Notes: generated by a model from the sequence alone, not told the origin. Positions 21,405 through 30,437 are shown, counted from the stretch's first letter. The stretch: DNA of 39,565 bases from Methanocalculaceae archaeon (GCA_031262705.1 JAISHD010000039.1:1-39565); one strand, 5' to 3'. Program-made: numbers and translations.

Positions 21405-21436
21405 TTGTAAACTATTTATTTCTCTCTGGTAAACAA
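21405..21436. promoter_or_regulatory. Candidate BirA operator in the bioY-bioB divergent promoter
   Basis: TTGTAAAC-N16-GTAAACAA; half sites match 6/8 as inverted repeat; resembles known BirA site architecture. Confidence 0.55.
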
Positions 21437-21454
21437 TAAGGGTGCTGGTTGGAA

Positions 21455-22435
21455 ATGGAACTGATACCAATATTCAAAGAAAAAGTCCTCGGAGGCGGAA
21501 TGCTGACGCGGGATGAGGCGCTGCTTCTTGCAGAGGAAGATACAAACAGGCTTGCGGCTGCGGCAGATGAGATACGCAAACATTTCTGCGGAGATATATT
21601 TGATCTCTGTACCATCATCAACGGAAAAAACGGTGGCTGCACCGAGGACTGTATCTACTGTGCCCAGTCGATGCATCATGCTGCCGCCGCCGCTCCGTCT
21701 CCTGTCGCGGACATCAGCCGATATCTCCCGCTGATCGCCGAAAATTATTCTTCGGGGGCAGTCCGATGTGGTATTGTTACTTCAGGGAGAATGCTGACCG
21801 GTGAGGAGCTTGCAGGTCTGCTGGAACAGTACCGTCTGCTTCACCAGAGCTGCGGCATCTCCTTATGCGCCTCGCATGGTCTTTTAACAGAGCAGCAGCT
21901 TGCGCATCTGAAAGGTGCCGGCGTTGTCCGATATCATGCGAATCTGGAAACATCCCGCAGATATTTTCCGCAGATCTGTACGACCCATACCTACGATGAC
22001 AAAATTGCGGTGATCAAAGCGGCGCAGTGTGCCGGACTTGAGGTCTGCAGCGGCGGTATCTTCGGCCTCGGCGAAACGATTGAGGATCGCATCGATATGG
22101 CTCTTGACCTTCGGGCGCTTGGGATTCGTTCGGTTCCGATCAACATCCTTACTCCCATCCCGGGCACGCCGCTTGAGAATGCCGTCCCCCTCTCCTGTTC
22201 CGAGGTGAAGCGGATCGTTGCCCTCTACCGGTTCCTTCTGCCGGATGCATATCTCCGGCTTGCAGGCGGACGGGGGCTGCTGCCGGATCGGGGATGTGAG
22301 TTGTTCCTGTCCGGCGCAAATGCCGCAATCTCCGGCGATATGCTGACGACTGCGGGTGTTTCGCTACGGGATGATCAGGAAATGATCCGTGATCTCGGGT
22401 TTGTCACAGACGAAAAAAAGTTATTTAGAGGATGA
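21455..22435 (+). CDS. bioB: Biotin synthase
   Basis: Radical SAM GCTEDCIYCAQS, IVTSGR, LCASHGLL, VCSGGIFGLGET. Confidence 0.92.
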   Translation: MELIPIFKEKVLGGGMLTRDEALLLAEEDTNRLAAAADEIRKHFCGDIFDLCTIINGKNGGCTEDCIYCAQSMHHAAAAAPSPVADISRYLPLIAENYSSGAVRCGIVTSGRMLTGEELAGLLEQYRLLHQSCGISLCASHGLLTEQQLAHLKGAGVVRYHANLETSRRYFPQICTTHTYDDKIAVIKAAQCAGLEVCSGGIFGLGETIEDRIDMALDLRALGIRSVPINILTPIPGTPLENAVPLSCSEVKRIVALYRFLLPDAYLRLAGGRGLLPDRGCELFLSGANAAISGDMLTTAGVSLRDDQEMIRDLGFVTDEKKLFRG

Positions 22436-23417
22436 AGCAGTCGCCTGCAATCACGCGTTCGACCTCACCACCGTCACGGTGCACCAGCAGTGCCCCGTGC
22501 TCATCAATATCGATTGCCTCGCCGTCGAAGCTCTCCTTCATCGTCCGGATACGGACGCGGCGGTGGAGTGTGTAGGACAGACTGCGCCATTCGCGGAATA
22601 AGGGTTCTGTCTCACCCGCCAGTACCATCTGATACCGGCGCTCAAACTCTTTCAGGAACTTTGCGAAGAACTGCGCCCGTTCCACTTCATGGCCGAGTTC
22701 GTCGGAGATGGAGGTGACAAGTTTTGAGATGTTCGGCATCGTCCGCTCAACCGAGACGTTCACATCAATGCCGATACCGATCAGGCAGTAGCGGAGAATA
22801 TCTTCATCCGCTGCAAGTTCAATCGTCATGCCTGCAACTTTTTTGTCGCCGATGAGCACATCGTTCGGCCATTTGATCAGGGCTGACAGTCCGAACTCGT
22901 GACGGATTGCCCGGGCAAGGGCAAGAGATCCGGCCATCATGATGCTGAAGGTCTGATCGACGTTGAGCTTTGGCATGACCACAATCGTTGCCCAGATGCC
23001 GCCTTCCGGACTCATCCAGACGCGGTTCATTCTGCCGAGACCGCCGGTCTGCTGTTCTGCGATCAGAACCGTTCCCGGCTGAACTTCGTCGCCGACCTCG
23101 TGCAGCATCTGGCGGGCGAGTGCATTTGTTGAGGGAACCTGCTCAAAGTGGTGTATCTCCTGACCGATGATCTGCGTCTTGAGGAATCGCTTGACTTCGT
23201 ACGGAATCAGAAGCCAGGTTCGCTTCTGGAGTGCATAGCCTGTCTTCGGTGATGCATCAATGCAGTATCCGACCTCCCGCAGCAGGTTTACATATTTCCA
23301 TACGGCGGTACGGGTAATCCCAAGGCGTTCGCTGATAACCTCTCCGGGCACCGGATTGCCGATGCCAGCTTCGTCAAGGATTCGCAGAACATCAAATATT
23401 GTCTGTGTCATGACCAC
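22425..23417 (-). CDS. birA: Bifunctional biotin operon repressor / biotin--protein ligase
   Basis: N-terminal HTH (ISERLGITRTAVWKYVNLLREVGY); ligase GGLGRMNRVWMSPEGGIW and KWPNDVLI. Confidence 0.93.
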   Translation of the reverse strand: MVMTQTIFDVLRILDEAGIGNPVPGEVISERLGITRTAVWKYVNLLREVGYCIDASPKTGYALQKRTWLLIPYEVKRFLKTQIIGQEIHHFEQVPSTNALARQMLHEVGDEVQPGTVLIAEQQTGGLGRMNRVWMSPEGGIWATIVVMPKLNVDQTFSIMMAGSLALARAIRHEFGLSALIKWPNDVLIGDKKVAGMTIELAADEDILRYCLIGIGIDVNVSVERTMPNISKLVTSISDELGHEVERAQFFAKFLKEFERRYQMVLAGETEPLFREWRSLSYTLHRRVRIRTMKESFDGEAIDIDEHGALLVHRDGGEVERVIAGDCFIL

Positions 23418-23506
23418 TCCGTCCCGGATTTTTTCTCCGGAACATCTATACCTTCAATCTTCGGCATAGAGCATGAAGAAGATTTCGCTCAGAAGAGCTT
23501 TGTTCC

Positions 23507-23523
23507 AAAAGCCTCAGGCTTTT
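23507..23523 (-). terminator. Hairpin AAAAGCC-TCA-GGCTTTT between birA and the rtcB operon 3' end
   Basis: Perfect 7-bp stem with additional outer pairing TTGTTCCAA/TTGGAGCAA. Confidence 0.5.
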
Positions 23524-23559
23524 ATTTTGCTTGGAGCAATATCTTCTGAAGAAAAAAAG

Positions 23560-24153
23560 TCAGAACCGGACTTCCGCATCAGCGGCGCCGAACTGTTTCA
23601 GAAACGCATCGGACGGATACTCATGCGTACTTGCAAGCAAAAGCGTCCCCTCCCCGACGGGACACTCAACAAACACCGGAAAACCGTTCTCCGCAACCGC
23701 TATAGGTTTTCCCGGACACTTCACAAACCAGCCGTCGGTTGCAAATTTTTCCGTGTCATATCCGTCGAAGAGTGATTTCCACGGAGATGATGCGTCAATA
23801 TCGAGTTTATGCTCGGCAAACCCGAAGTGATACTCCACCTCGATCGGAAGCCAGTCGTAGGGGTTGCCGGTCTTTGCCGGGTCTGCCGCTCCGTACACGA
23901 ACAGTCTTCCGCCATCCTCAAGATACTCCTCAATGCGACCGGAAACGGCACGAAGTGCCGGAAGCAGCTTTGAATACTGGAGATTCCCAAAACCGGTCGG
24001 AATGATAACCCCGGTATAGCGGCCTTTGTAAAACGGTGCTGCCAGCATCAGCGGCGTCACCGCCTCGCAGTAGCCGCACGCATCCTCGACCAGCCGGTGG
24101 AACATCATCCTGCTGTCCCAGAAGACTGCGATGTGACCCTGTGATCCCGTCAT
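23560..24153 (-). CDS. Conserved hypothetical, possible class I glutamine amidotransferase-like/ThuA-like fold
   Basis: ORF overlaps rtcB stop by 4 nt; GVIIPTGFGNLQYS...LEDGGRLFVYG...PVGEGTLLLASTHEYPS pattern. Confidence 0.6.
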   Translation of the reverse strand: MTGSQGHIAVFWDSRMMFHRLVEDACGYCEAVTPLMLAAPFYKGRYTGVIIPTGFGNLQYSKLLPALRAVSGRIEEYLEDGGRLFVYGAADPAKTGNPYDWLPIEVEYHFGFAEHKLDIDASSPWKSLFDGYDTEKFATDGWFVKCPGKPIAVAENGFPVFVECPVGEGTLLLASTHEYPSDAFLKQFGAADAEVRF

Positions 24154-25592
24154 CCTTTAATCACCCCGAGCGGCCGGAGCCGGGCAACAATCCGTGAAAT
24201 TCCTGCGTCATGCACCACCTGCACCACCTCGCTGCTCGGCTTGTACACATCGGGCGCTTCCTCTGCAATTGCCGCCGCATTCGGTGCACGGACAATAATG
24301 CCGCGTTTTGCAAGATCACTCGCGACCGCCGCACCGGTCAGGCTCCGTTTCGCAGACGATCTGCTCTGCACCCGGCCTGCTCCGTGACAGGTACTGCCGA
24401 ACGTCCGCTTCATCGCAGTCGTCGTTCCTGCAAGCAGGTACGATGACGTTCCCATGCTGCCCGGGATAATCACCGGCTGTCCTGCATCCCGGAACTCCTG
24501 CACAATCTCGGATCGACCCGGGCCGAAGGCACGGGTTGCCCCTTTGCGGTGGACGCAGACGCGGCTGCGGCCTGCCGCCGCATCTGCGGCCTCGTGTTCC
24601 TCCCACTTCGCCACATTGTGGGCAACATCATACACGAGCGGCATCTCCTCATAGGCAATGCCGAACTTTTTCACCAGCAGCTCACGAACCAGATGCGTAA
24701 TGATCTGGCGGTTTGCCCAGGCATAGTTTGCGGAGGCTGCCATCGCACCAAAGTATGCCTCGCCTTCCGGCGAGTGCAGGGGAGCGCAGGCAAGCTGTCG
24801 GTCGGGCAGATCGATGTTGTACTTCTTCACCGCCTCTTCCAGCACTTTCAGGTGATCCGTACAGACCTGATGGCCGAGTCCCCGCGACCCGCAGTGGATC
24901 ATCACACAGATCTGGCCTTCGGCTACACCGAAGGTCTTCGCGGTTGCAGGGTCAGCGATCTCATCAATCGCCTGCACCTCAAGGAAGTGGTTGCCGGAAC
25001 CGAGCGTCCCGCACTGGGGAATGCCTCGTACCCGGGATTTTTTGCTGACGAACTCAAGCTCCGCCCCGGGCATTGCACCTCTCTCTTCACACCGGCGGAC
25101 ATCTCCCTCCATACCGTATCCCAGCTCCACCGCGTTCGCCGCACCGTCTGTGAGCATATTGGAAAGATCATGCTGGCTGAGCCGCACCGGACTTTTCGAA
25201 CCGACTCCGGTAGGCACCGTTGCAAACAGATCCTCAATGAGTCCTTTCATATCGGGAATATCTGCCGCTGTCAGCGCTGTCGTGATCATCCGAACCCCGC
25301 AGTTGATGTCAAATCCGACGCCGCCCGGAGAAATTACTCCCTCGTCCTCGTCAAACGCGGCAACTCCGCCGATGGGAAACCCGTAACCCCAGTGAATGTC
25401 GGGCATGCCAAGCGAACAACGGAGGATGCCGGGCAGTGTTGCAACGTTTGCAAGCTGGGTCAGCGCCCCCTCCTCAAGTCCCTCGGCAAGCCGGTGCGAG
25501 AGGAAAAACGTTCCCGGAACCCGCATCCCGGAAACAAAACCCTGGGGGATCTCCCACTCGGTATCTGAAATATTTCGTATCTGATCGTTCAT
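24150..25592 (-). CDS. rtcB: RNA-splicing ligase RtcB
   Basis: GVGFDINCGVR, CGTLGSGNHFLEVQ, MIHCGSRGLGHQV. Confidence 0.96.
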   Translation of the reverse strand: MNDQIRNISDTEWEIPQGFVSGMRVPGTFFLSHRLAEGLEEGALTQLANVATLPGILRCSLGMPDIHWGYGFPIGGVAAFDEDEGVISPGGVGFDINCGVRMITTALTAADIPDMKGLIEDLFATVPTGVGSKSPVRLSQHDLSNMLTDGAANAVELGYGMEGDVRRCEERGAMPGAELEFVSKKSRVRGIPQCGTLGSGNHFLEVQAIDEIADPATAKTFGVAEGQICVMIHCGSRGLGHQVCTDHLKVLEEAVKKYNIDLPDRQLACAPLHSPEGEAYFGAMAASANYAWANRQIITHLVRELLVKKFGIAYEEMPLVYDVAHNVAKWEEHEAADAAAGRSRVCVHRKGATRAFGPGRSEIVQEFRDAGQPVIIPGSMGTSSYLLAGTTTAMKRTFGSTCHGAGRVQSRSSAKRSLTGAAVASDLAKRGIIVRAPNAAAIAEEAPDVYKPSSEVVQVVHDAGISRIVARLRPLGVIKG

Positions 25593-25595
25593 GGT

Positions 25596-26009
25596 TTAGA
25601 TATCAAAGATGATGATGAGTTCATAGCCTGCAGCGGTTTTTGTGAACGAGATACCTGAGTAGGAGATGCCTTTCACTCCGATACCTCCTGCATGTTTTGT
25701 TCGGTCGAATAAAACACCCGACACGGTCCCGCAGACGGCGTTGCCGTCTGCGGCAAGATCAAAGGAGACCGGCACCAGATACTCAGTCTCGGTGAGAAAC
25801 AGCAGCTCTGACAGAAAGTCTACGATTTTCTCCTCCGCATCCTTCCCTTCTGCTTCGATGAGGAAGGACACGGTTGCCGCATCTCTCTGATACTCGCCGT
25901 ACAACGTCTCTGCAAGTGCAAATCCGCTTTCGGCAAACAGTTCCGGAAGTGTCGGTGCGGTAATTCTCATCCGTACATCGGCGGTGTGTTCCAGTTCCTC
26001 AAAGGTCAT
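25596..26009 (-). CDS. Archease
   Basis: FEELEHTADVRMRI N-terminus, VKGISYSGISF; directly upstream of rtcB. Confidence 0.92.
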   Translation of the reverse strand: MTFEELEHTADVRMRITAPTLPELFAESGFALAETLYGEYQRDAATVSFLIEAEGKDAEEKIVDFLSELLFLTETEYLVPVSFDLAADGNAVCGTVSGVLFDRTKHAGGIGVKGISYSGISFTKTAAGYELIIIFDI

Positions 26010-26280
26010 CGTTTTCGGTGTACAGAATCCTTGGAACAAGCCGCATACTGATCTCGGTAATCCAGGGTAGCTGATACTGGGAGACGAAGATCAGATGACT
26101 GCCTGCCTTGATGGGAATGTCGCTTGGTTTCGCCGGATTGACTTTGACCGGCATCAGAACCGGACCACTGCACGAGGTACTGATCCGGAAATCCCCGCCG
26201 CGTTTGTCCATGTAGGCGATCACGTCTTCAGTGACCGTGACGGGAGAGAGAGGGCGGGGACCGCCCTGTTGTGTATCCAT
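25999..26280 (-). CDS. Small conserved hypothetical protein in rtcB-archease operon
   Basis: 93 aa ORF overlapping the archease start. Confidence 0.6.
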   Translation of the reverse strand: MDTQQGGPRPLSPVTVTEDVIAYMDKRGGDFRISTSCSGPVLMPVKVNPAKPSDIPIKAGSHLIFVSQYQLPWITEISMRLVPRILYTENDDL

Positions 26281-26321
26281 TCCTTATTAGTTGGGGCTTG
26301 CCCCTGAAAGTTAAGGGAAGG

Positions 26322-26639
26322 CTAGATCGCTGTTGCGATCGCCTGCTCAATTACATCAACATACTGTTCTTTGACTTCGTATACCCCAATCGTTCCGTCG
26401 GGGCTGCGGTGTGTAGAGAGAATTCCGAGTTTGGAGGCGATTGTGCCGACCATCGATGCGATCGAATGGTAGCTGACGCTGAACTTCTCCGCCAGTTTCT
26501 CGTGAATCTGCGCGACCGTCAGTGACTTTGCACGGACAAACAGGCTGAGCAACTCTTTGCGGATTCCTGATTTGTCCCGGGCAAGATACTTTCGAAGCCG
26601 GTTCTCTATCTCTTTTCGCAGGTCAGAAGGAGATAGCAT
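26322..26639 (-). CDS. DUF2551 (winged-helix-like) protein
   Basis: 105 aa; HTH-like VAQIHEKLAEKFSVSYHSIASMVGTIASKLGIL. Confidence 0.75.
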   Translation of the reverse strand: MLSPSDLRKEIENRLRKYLARDKSGIRKELLSLFVRAKSLTVAQIHEKLAEKFSVSYHSIASMVGTIASKLGILSTHRSPDGTIGVYEVKEQYVDVIEQAIATAI

Positions 26640-26743
26640 ATTTCTTAATTTATTTTGAATATATAAATATGTATCGTTAAATCAGGAAATTATCCGGAAA
26701 AAGAGCGGATTCATATGTTCTGAAATGCAAAAGGTGTACAAAG

Positions 26744-27346
26744 ATGCTCTACCCGCTGTATGAATATCTGGTCCGGCAAAAACTGGATGCGGGTCTGTTT
26801 CCAAGAGAACTCTGCTTCATGATAAGCGAAGCGGATCTTCTTGCAGATCCCGGGCGGGTGGAGACGGTTGCTGGATGGTGTATGGAGTTTTCCGCAATCA
26901 AACGGATTATTTTTCACATCGCATCAAAGGATCCGTCAGCGCTTGAGGGAGTGATGCCGTCTTTGCAGTCTCTTGGAAGTGCGGCCTCTGTGCGTCTGAG
27001 CATGCCGTCGGGTGAGGTCGCCTTTGGTGCGGGAACCCCCGAAATTCTGATTGTGCTCGGCCGCAGCGGCCGCGAGGAGATCACGGATGCGATTGCTGCG
27101 ATCGCGAGGGAGGGAGTCGATCCGGAGACAATTACGGAGGAAACTATAGAGGCGCATCTTTTGTATCAGGTGAACCCTGACTTTGTGATCAAGACGGGAG
27201 GGAGTCATCTGACGGATTTTCTGATCTGGCAGTCGGTGTACTCGGAGCTGTTTTTTACGGACGTTAATTGGTGCAGGTTCCGGCGGCTGGATCTGCTGCG
27301 GTCACTCCGCGACTATCAGTCGCGGGTTCGCCGCTACGGGACGTAA
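26744..27346 (+). CDS. Short, divergent undecaprenyl diphosphate synthase (cis-prenyltransferase)-like protein
   Basis: C-terminus DFVIKTGGSHLTDFLIWQSVYSELFFTDVNWCRF matches the UppS C-terminal signature; no HxxxxDGNRR motif. Confidence 0.75.
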   Translation: MLYPLYEYLVRQKLDAGLFPRELCFMISEADLLADPGRVETVAGWCMEFSAIKRIIFHIASKDPSALEGVMPSLQSLGSAASVRLSMPSGEVAFGAGTPEILIVLGRSGREEITDAIAAIAREGVDPETITEETIEAHLLYQVNPDFVIKTGGSHLTDFLIWQSVYSELFFTDVNWCRFRRLDLLRSLRDYQSRVRRYGT

Positions 27347-27349
27347 CCG

Positions 27350-28354
27350 ATGATCATCTCGGCTTCACGTCGTACGGATATTCCGGCTTGCTTCTCAGAA
27401 TGGTTCTGCAATCGTGTCAAAGAGGAGTTCTGTTACGTCCGAAATCCCTACTCACAGAAGATTACGCGTGTTTCTCTGACGCGTGAGGATGCGGATGTGA
27501 TTGTGTTCTGGACAAAAAATGCGAAACCGATGATGGAGAGGCTTTCTGCGGTTGATGCGTCCGGTATCCCGTACTATTTTCAGTACACCGTGACGCCGTA
27601 CGGATCGGATGTGGAACCCGTCTTTGGGAAGCGCGGATGCATCGAAAATTTTCTTGAGCTGTCGGAAGTTCTGGGAAAAGATCGCATGCTGTGGCGTTAC
27701 GATCCGATCCTCATCACCGAAAAATATTCGGTGGAGTTTCATGCGGAAGCGTTTGCATTTCTTTGTGAAACATTTTCGGAGGCGACCGACCGGTGCACGA
27801 TCAGTTTTGTGGATGCGTATCGTGCTTCACCATATCGTCTGTGTACTTTTGATGAGATGGAACGCCTCGCAGAAATTTTTTCTGCGACGGCGAAACGTTT
27901 CGGGCTGCCGCTTGTCTCCTGCGCTGAAGAGATCGATCTGCGCAGGTTCGGGATTGGCCATGCGTCGTGCGTGGACAAAGAGGTGTGCGAACATCTCTGC
28001 AGACGATCCCTTCCCGTCAAACGGGATCGTAATCAGCGTGCAGCGTGCGGGTGTGCGGAGAGTGTTGATGTCGGGGCGTACGGTACCTGCAAAAACGGCT
28101 GCCGGTACTGTTACGCCTGTGGCGGCCGGGCTGCCGAGGCGCACGATCCCGCATCCCCGCTGATTGCCGGATGGCCGAAGGATGATGATTCGGTACGGGT
28201 ACGTACCTTTGGCCAGACAACGCTCTCATATGAGGAGAGACAAAACTGCGTCCGGCAGACTGAGTCCTGCAAGCGCGAGGAGGTAGCCGAGGGTGATCGG
28301 GATCATGAAGGGAACGCCGTAGGTGATCCAGACACTGCCGCATCGTCGGTATAG
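27350..28354 (+). CDS. DUF1848 family protein
   Basis: ISASRRTDIPACFSEWF, CKNGCRYCYACGG, HDPASPLIAG; the last ~40 aa overlap the convergent peptidase gene and may be non-native. Confidence 0.82.
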   Translation: MIISASRRTDIPACFSEWFCNRVKEEFCYVRNPYSQKITRVSLTREDADVIVFWTKNAKPMMERLSAVDASGIPYYFQYTVTPYGSDVEPVFGKRGCIENFLELSEVLGKDRMLWRYDPILITEKYSVEFHAEAFAFLCETFSEATDRCTISFVDAYRASPYRLCTFDEMERLAEIFSATAKRFGLPLVSCAEEIDLRRFGIGHASCVDKEVCEHLCRRSLPVKRDRNQRAACGCAESVDVGAYGTCKNGCRYCYACGGRAAEAHDPASPLIAGWPKDDDSVRVRTFGQTTLSYEERQNCVRQTESCKREEVAEGDRDHEGNAVGDPDTAASSV

Positions 28355-29014
28355 GTCCAGTTCTTTGGCAAACTTTTCGGGGGATTCGCGGAGGTTTCGG
28401 ATCGAGAGGGCAGAGTTTTTCTTCAGCGCACGAATGGAGCTTGCGGCAGGAAGGAAGCTGCGCGAGATTGGATCGCCGTCAGTAATCTCCTCTGCGACAA
28501 AACCGAAGTGCCGGATAAGGGAGTCGCCCGGAACCAGCATGCCGGAACATCTGAGCCAGAACGGTGCTTTTTCTTTGTGGACGGTGTTTCGGATCAGAAG
28601 CGCCGCAGGAACAGTCAGGGCGATGACGCCTGCATTGACGAGGGTTGAGAGGGCAAGCGACGGGAAGATCCATGCGGCGAACGGGGTGATCGGAACGGTT
28701 GCGGCAAGAAGTATCATGGCTTTTGCATCCACCCAGCCGAACATCCCTGCCTTTGCAAACCCCCACATCATGATGCAGACGACTGCGGAGATTGCAAGAA
28801 TACTGACTGCGACTGCGCTCGGTTCCTGAAACTGCCGGTACCAGAAGTACAGGACTGCAGCGCCGCCGATAACTGCGGCGGGATACCAGGTGACGGTTAA
28901 GACGGTACGGGTTTTGATGTCCTGCCAGGATGCGTAGAGAAATGTTATGAGAACCGCGGCTGCGGAGACTGCGAGCGGCAGGAGATCATGCATGGTATGA
29001 TAGTGGGACGGCAA
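28226..29014 (-). CDS. A24 family prepilin peptidase-like protein
   Basis: ASWQDIKTRTV and GWVDAKAMILLAA aspartyl motifs, multiple TM helices. Confidence 0.82.
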   Translation of the reverse strand: MPSHYHTMHDLLPLAVSAAAVLITFLYASWQDIKTRTVLTVTWYPAAVIGGAAVLYFWYRQFQEPSAVAVSILAISAVVCIMMWGFAKAGMFGWVDAKAMILLAATVPITPFAAWIFPSLALSTLVNAGVIALTVPAALLIRNTVHKEKAPFWLRCSGMLVPGDSLIRHFGFVAEEITDGDPISRSFLPAASSIRALKKNSALSIRNLRESPEKFAKELDLYRRCGSVWITYGVPFMIPITLGYLLALAGLSLPDAVLSLLI

Positions 29015-29070
29015 AGGTGATGAAATTTTAGCGGGCGGGGACTCTGATGGACCGGTAAAAAAAGAGGATA

Positions 29071-29460
29071 TTATTTGAAGATCTCTGCTGCTTCTGTTTT
29101 GCCGTAAACATAGGACGGCATGCCGGCGAGCATAAACGCGACACGAAGTGCTTCCTCAACCTCTTCCATGGTGGCACCGAGTTTTTTTGCTCCCTGCATC
29201 TGTGCATGCAGAGCATGGTCGTCGCGCATTGCGGCAGCAATTGCGATTGCCATCAGTTTCTTCTGTTTGCGGGAAAGTACCCCGTCTGACCAGATGTAGT
29301 TGTCAAGCTTGAGGATTGCCTCGTGCATGGCAGGGTCCGACTCGGCGAGTCCGCGGAAAAAGATTGGAACATGACCGATGTTTTTCTCAAGTTCTTTCAT
29401 GCCGCCGGCTTCATGGTGGCAGCCGCAGGTGTGAGTCTTTTCTGTCATGGATAAAATCAC
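29071..29460 (-). CDS. Carboxymuconolactone decarboxylase (AhpD-like) family protein
   Basis: AIAIAAAMRDDHALHAQMQGAKKLGATMEEVEEAL; N-terminal HTCGCHH. Confidence 0.85.
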   Translation of the reverse strand: MILSMTEKTHTCGCHHEAGGMKELEKNIGHVPIFFRGLAESDPAMHEAILKLDNYIWSDGVLSRKQKKLMAIAIAAAMRDDHALHAQMQGAKKLGATMEEVEEALRVAFMLAGMPSYVYGKTEAAEIFK

Positions 29461-29621
29461 TGATCCAATATATCAGCCGGTTTTGCTATTAGTCTTTTAG
29501 GTGATGACAACAGGATGCGGAATTCAAAAAAATTGGAGCAGAATGATCCTGTTCCAACACTTACAACGTCCCTGAAATATAGTTCTGTTTTTCCGGCGGG
29601 TGAGATACAATTCTTTTGGAA

Positions 29622-29971
29622 TCAGTGTTGCTTCATTTTGCCGTGGCAGGAGATAACGCTCACCTTCTGTATGGTTATCAGTCCTCCGTCGACGATCTTT
29701 TCCAGATCAGGAAGAATCTCTTGGATCCTCTTTTCCTCCTCAACCACTTCAACAACCACTGGAAGATCTGTTGAGAGACGAAGGATGGATGTTGTTGAGA
29801 TGCGGCTTGTTTCACCAAATCCGGTTATTCCTCGGAGAACTGTTGCCCCAAAAATCCTCTCTTGCGGAATTCTTCCCCAAGATAACGGTAAAGCGGTTTG
29901 TTTTCATATCGATCGGATTCTCCGATATAGATGCGGAGAAGAAGTGTCTGTTTGCTTGTTTTTTGTGTCAT
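29622..29971 (-). pseudogene. DUF190 family protein, frameshifted at C4 tract 29846-29849 (not in the ORF track)
   Basis: Manual translation: MTQKTSKQTLLLRIYIGESDRYENKPLYRYLGEEFRKRGFLG then, after adding one G, ATVLRGITGFGETSRISTTSILRLSTDLPVVVEVVEEEKRIQEILPDLEKIVDGGLITIQKVSVI; ATG overlaps crcB stop. Confidence 0.85.
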
Positions 29972-30351
29972 AGGCATCCTGCAAGATATCCTGCGCTGAT
30001 TTTTCCGATGATTACAGCGGGGATGGTAAGGAAGATCGTAAGGATGATATTTGCGGTGAAGAGGATATACTGTCCTTCTTCAACCATGCGGAACGATTCA
30101 TAACTGAACGTTGACATGGTCGTGAATGCACCAATAACGCCGATAGTCAGAAAGATTCTGGTTTGATCCGAAAAAAATCCCGAATACTCTGACAAGTACA
30201 TAATCAGTGCAAGAAAGAAACTTCCGAGTGTGTTCACTCCGAGAGTTCCGACGGGAAATGTGGTGGTAGTTCCCTGAATCCACCCGCCGACTCCGTAACG
30301 AAGTACAGCACCGATAAATCCGCCGATTCCGATGATTAGCCATGTGTACAT
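29968..30351 (-). CDS. crcB: Fluoride channel/exporter CrcB (Fluc)
   Basis: GGFIGAVLRYGVGGWIQG, FPVGTLGVNTLGSFFLALIM, GAFTTMSTFSYE; start placed at MYTWLIIG. Confidence 0.93.
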   Translation of the reverse strand: MYTWLIIGIGGFIGAVLRYGVGGWIQGTTTTFPVGTLGVNTLGSFFLALIMYLSEYSGFFSDQTRIFLTIGVIGAFTTMSTFSYESFRMVEEGQYILFTANIILTIFLTIPAVIIGKISAGYLAGCL

Positions 30352-30437
30352 AATGTTTCTCCACGCTCTCCGTGTTGCCTCAGAGCGTTTTGTGATGAAG
30401 TACGAACGGGTTCCGCGGTAACGGGATCCTGTTCGGA

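Noticed and set aside
20459-21439. 326-aa plus-strand ORF
   Set aside because: Antisense to the ECF ATPase and bioY genes.
24549-25568. 339-aa plus-strand ORF
   Set aside because: Antisense to rtcB, no recognisable motifs.
29515-29973. 152-aa plus-strand ORF
   Set aside because: Antisense to a recognisable but frameshifted DUF190 gene.
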